Assembly: GCF_014805625.2 (NCBI RefSeq)
Contig: NW_023998421.1
Coordinates: forward strand, 8,352,428-8,416,427
Direction of reading: 5' to 3'
Source of the DNA: Glossina fuscipes
Lineage: Eukaryota; Arthropoda; Insecta; Diptera; Glossinidae
DNA length: 64,000 nt
Below, piece after piece: positions 61,701-64,000 of this stretch; position 1 is the first letter of the stretch; each line of letters begins with the position of its first letter. A program made the translations under genes and the position numbers. A model generated the notes under the pieces. It was given only the letters and a program-made list of their open reading frames with translations. It was not told the DNA's origin and did not search any database.

Positions 61701-64000
61701 GCTTTTTATATACAGATTTACAAGAATCCCGTTTAGCGAGAAAAAAACTTAACGCCGATAGTTAAAAATTTTACGTTGTCCTTATAAGTCTATTTTTCCT
61801 TCCTTTCCTTAGGGCTCTTATATATATGTAGTTGTATACATTTGCGTGAAGGTTATCGAAAAGTCGCTTTAAAGCAACAACTAAAGCTTTTTACTTTGTC
61901 TTGTTTGGATTTCATTAGAAATGCTGCAAAGCAGAAGTTTATTTGTTTGTGTATTACCTCAGAAATATGTGAATCTTTTCATAAATCTCTACCACAACAA
62001 AAATAGAAAGAACATCATTCTTTTGTATATATCGTAAACATTTATGTTTATTATTATTATTATTTTTTTTATTCTTTCAGATATAGTCATGAAAACAAAC
62101 GCAAACGGGAGGGGCAAAAGCAGAGGTAGATCAGGATAAAATACCGTTTTGTGTAAAATATTCTTTAAAATATGCATTGACATGACTGTAATGTTTTAAC
62201 GTGGAGATCACAAATAATTACTTACTGTTTAATATTCTTAATATTTTCAATGAAAAAGTATCCACTGTTACGGTTACTCAAAATGTAACCAACCACTCAA
62301 TACAAAATTGTCAAAGTAAGTGTTTAGTGTTGAAGAGATTTTAGTCTTTCTCGTAGCCATTTGTTTAGAGCGAGCCAAGTAAATTTAGAACAAAACTTTT
62401 GAGAACATTAGCAATCGAGTCATTGCGGATGTAAGTTATTGCTCTTAACTTGATTTAAAAAAAAAGCGACTTGTTTGCCAAATTTAGACTGCCTGTTAGA
62501 GAGCCTTTTAATCCAGTCATTCTAACACTTAAACGTTCAATGCTTTTTGCCAATGTATGGAAATCATGAAAGAGGGTAATTCTACGATGCTCCTTATCTG
62601 TCTTACATCTTTCAATATCTAAACTTTCTTGTTAGGTTGGTTAGTCATTCATATGCAGTAGAAATTTGATGCCTTGATAGTAAATTAGACGGTCTTTTGA
62701 AAATTGTGCCGGCGCGCCACCTGCAATGACTTCCATCAAGGTCAACGCAATGATTTGTGTAGACAAAAACAGTAGTCACTTTCTAAAGCGAAATGCCAAA
62801 TTTCCGAAAATCAGCTGATCACTATCTTCGATGTAGTTTGCACTTTAACGAGTATATTGTTACATAAAATGCCCTCTGTGATTACATGTTTCTATAGAAA
62901 TCCTTTTGAGATTAAGTTCCTGTCAGTGAATAGTGATTTTTAGGCCAGCATAGGATTATTTATTCATTTCCTGGTTTTGCCCGTTCAACTATCTTGAGTC
63001 AATCTATCTTTGGCTTCCGCAACTATTCTGGTTACCAAATAGCGAACATCGTCTTAATTGCTTTTCCCGCGAAATCTTCTTGACCGTGGCTGCATGAAGC
63101 TAATTTACTTTATCACTTTGGGAGATCGTAAGAATTTCGTTTCTTAGAAAATCAGTCAACTTTTCCCCGGTCTCGTTTTATTCAATGTGAGATTTTCACA
63201 TTGCCTGCATCTCCTTAGAATATTTGCAAACTTTCACTTTAAAACCTTTACCTCTTCTTTCACTTTTGCCAAAATGAATAGATTCATGCATCCATTGGCC
63301 TAATCCACAAGTTGGTTTCGTTTATTATGTTATTACATACATATGTGTGTTTCTTTATGCTTATGTTGAATATGCATTGGAATGTTATGCTTTAGGAGGT
63401 ATACTATATATGCAAATTGCTTAAGTACTCTGCTTTAGCAAAGTTTGTTATATATAAAGTGCTATCGTATGAAAAAAGTGCAAGCCTTTGTAAGAAAAAT
63501 GTCATTAAGAATCATAAAAATATCAAGACCCAAGTAAGTACTAAGAACACTTGCTTTCTAAAAAAGAAAAGAAAAAAAAATTTAATATTTTGAATATTCC
63601 AAATATTCATTGCTTTCCTGCTGGCACATGTGCGACATCTTGTAAAAGAAGCACTCGTGCGTACTGAATTTTAAATGAATGCAAATGCAAGGCAACGACT
63701 GCTGCCTTATGTGCAAGTCCTCGAGAATGGCATCAAATTGCAATTGATTTTTTCAACACTTGTTAGAGCAGTAGCGTTATTTCTAGTTGAAGGATTATTG
63801 TCGGCTTCTATTAGCCAGAGTACCGATTGCATTAATCTTATCGATTAAATTTCATTTCCCCTTCAAAACTTCCCAATAATCGATGATTCACTTTTATAAA
63901 ATGCTTTTACGATTGAATTTTTTTAATTAATTTACTATTTTTGTAAAGTGAGATTTGCAATCGTCTTTACTGCGCGACGATCAAATATGAATTGTTAAAG
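61701..64000. other. AT-rich right flank
   Basis: Nothing supportable as a gene. ATTATT repeats lie at about 62048-62064. A slightly GC-richer block at 62700-62830 contains GGCGCGCC and ATCAGCTGAT but no open exon with splice sites. Confidence 0.45.

Overview
This window is nuclear DNA of a higher fly (Diptera, Schizophora). It is very AT-rich, full of poly-A/T runs and TA microsatellites, and carries spliced genes whose proteins read like Drosophila ones. Species cannot be fixed from the sequence; a calyptrate such as a tsetse or house-fly relative would fit. There are no operons, CRISPR arrays, prokaryotic genes or recognisable rRNA or intact tRNA genes.

Left part (1-12 kb), gene-dense: a broken acyl-CoA-binding-domain gene (minus, 1.5-2.15 kb); the last two exons of a 1-Cys peroxiredoxin (plus, 2.19-2.46 kb); a complete three-exon selenoprotein-T homologue that uses Cys instead of Sec (minus, 2.99-3.71 kb); a mariner fossil (about 4.7 kb); an intronless, catalytically dead Rai1/DXO-family gene that I read as cutoff (minus, 8.04-9.14 kb); and a two-exon 26S proteasome deubiquitinase gene, Rpn11 (minus, 10.89-11.89 kb).

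Middle (12-47 kb): one large plus-strand gene, coding from 26.22 to 46.91 kb in six phase-compatible exons (814 aa). It encodes a coiled-coil protein with a GRIP-like C-terminus and is probably quick-to-court. Its introns and 5' flank hold many copies of a dispersed repeat of about 350 bp with ACCCTACA/TGTAGGGT ends, microsatellites, and two of the three copies of a possible tRNA-derived SINE.

Right part (47-64 kb): the C-terminal half of a trypsin-like serine protease (plus, 49.19-50.79 kb) whose His/Asp exons I could not find; a repeat at 51.80-51.89 kb that is a near-identical inverted copy of the first 98 bases of the window; a good but unidentified minus-strand terminal exon at 60.72-60.87 kb; and a second probable mariner fossil at 61.3-61.7 kb. 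The rest is AT-rich and gene-poor.

The genes are unrelated neighbours: proteasome, ER redox, antioxidant, Golgi/coiled-coil and, if the cutoff call is right, the germline piRNA pathway. The strongest lead is the cutoff-like gene with every visible DXO catalytic motif lost. Next are the candidate SINE family, the terminal-repeat family, and the 51.7-kb-spaced inverted repeat.
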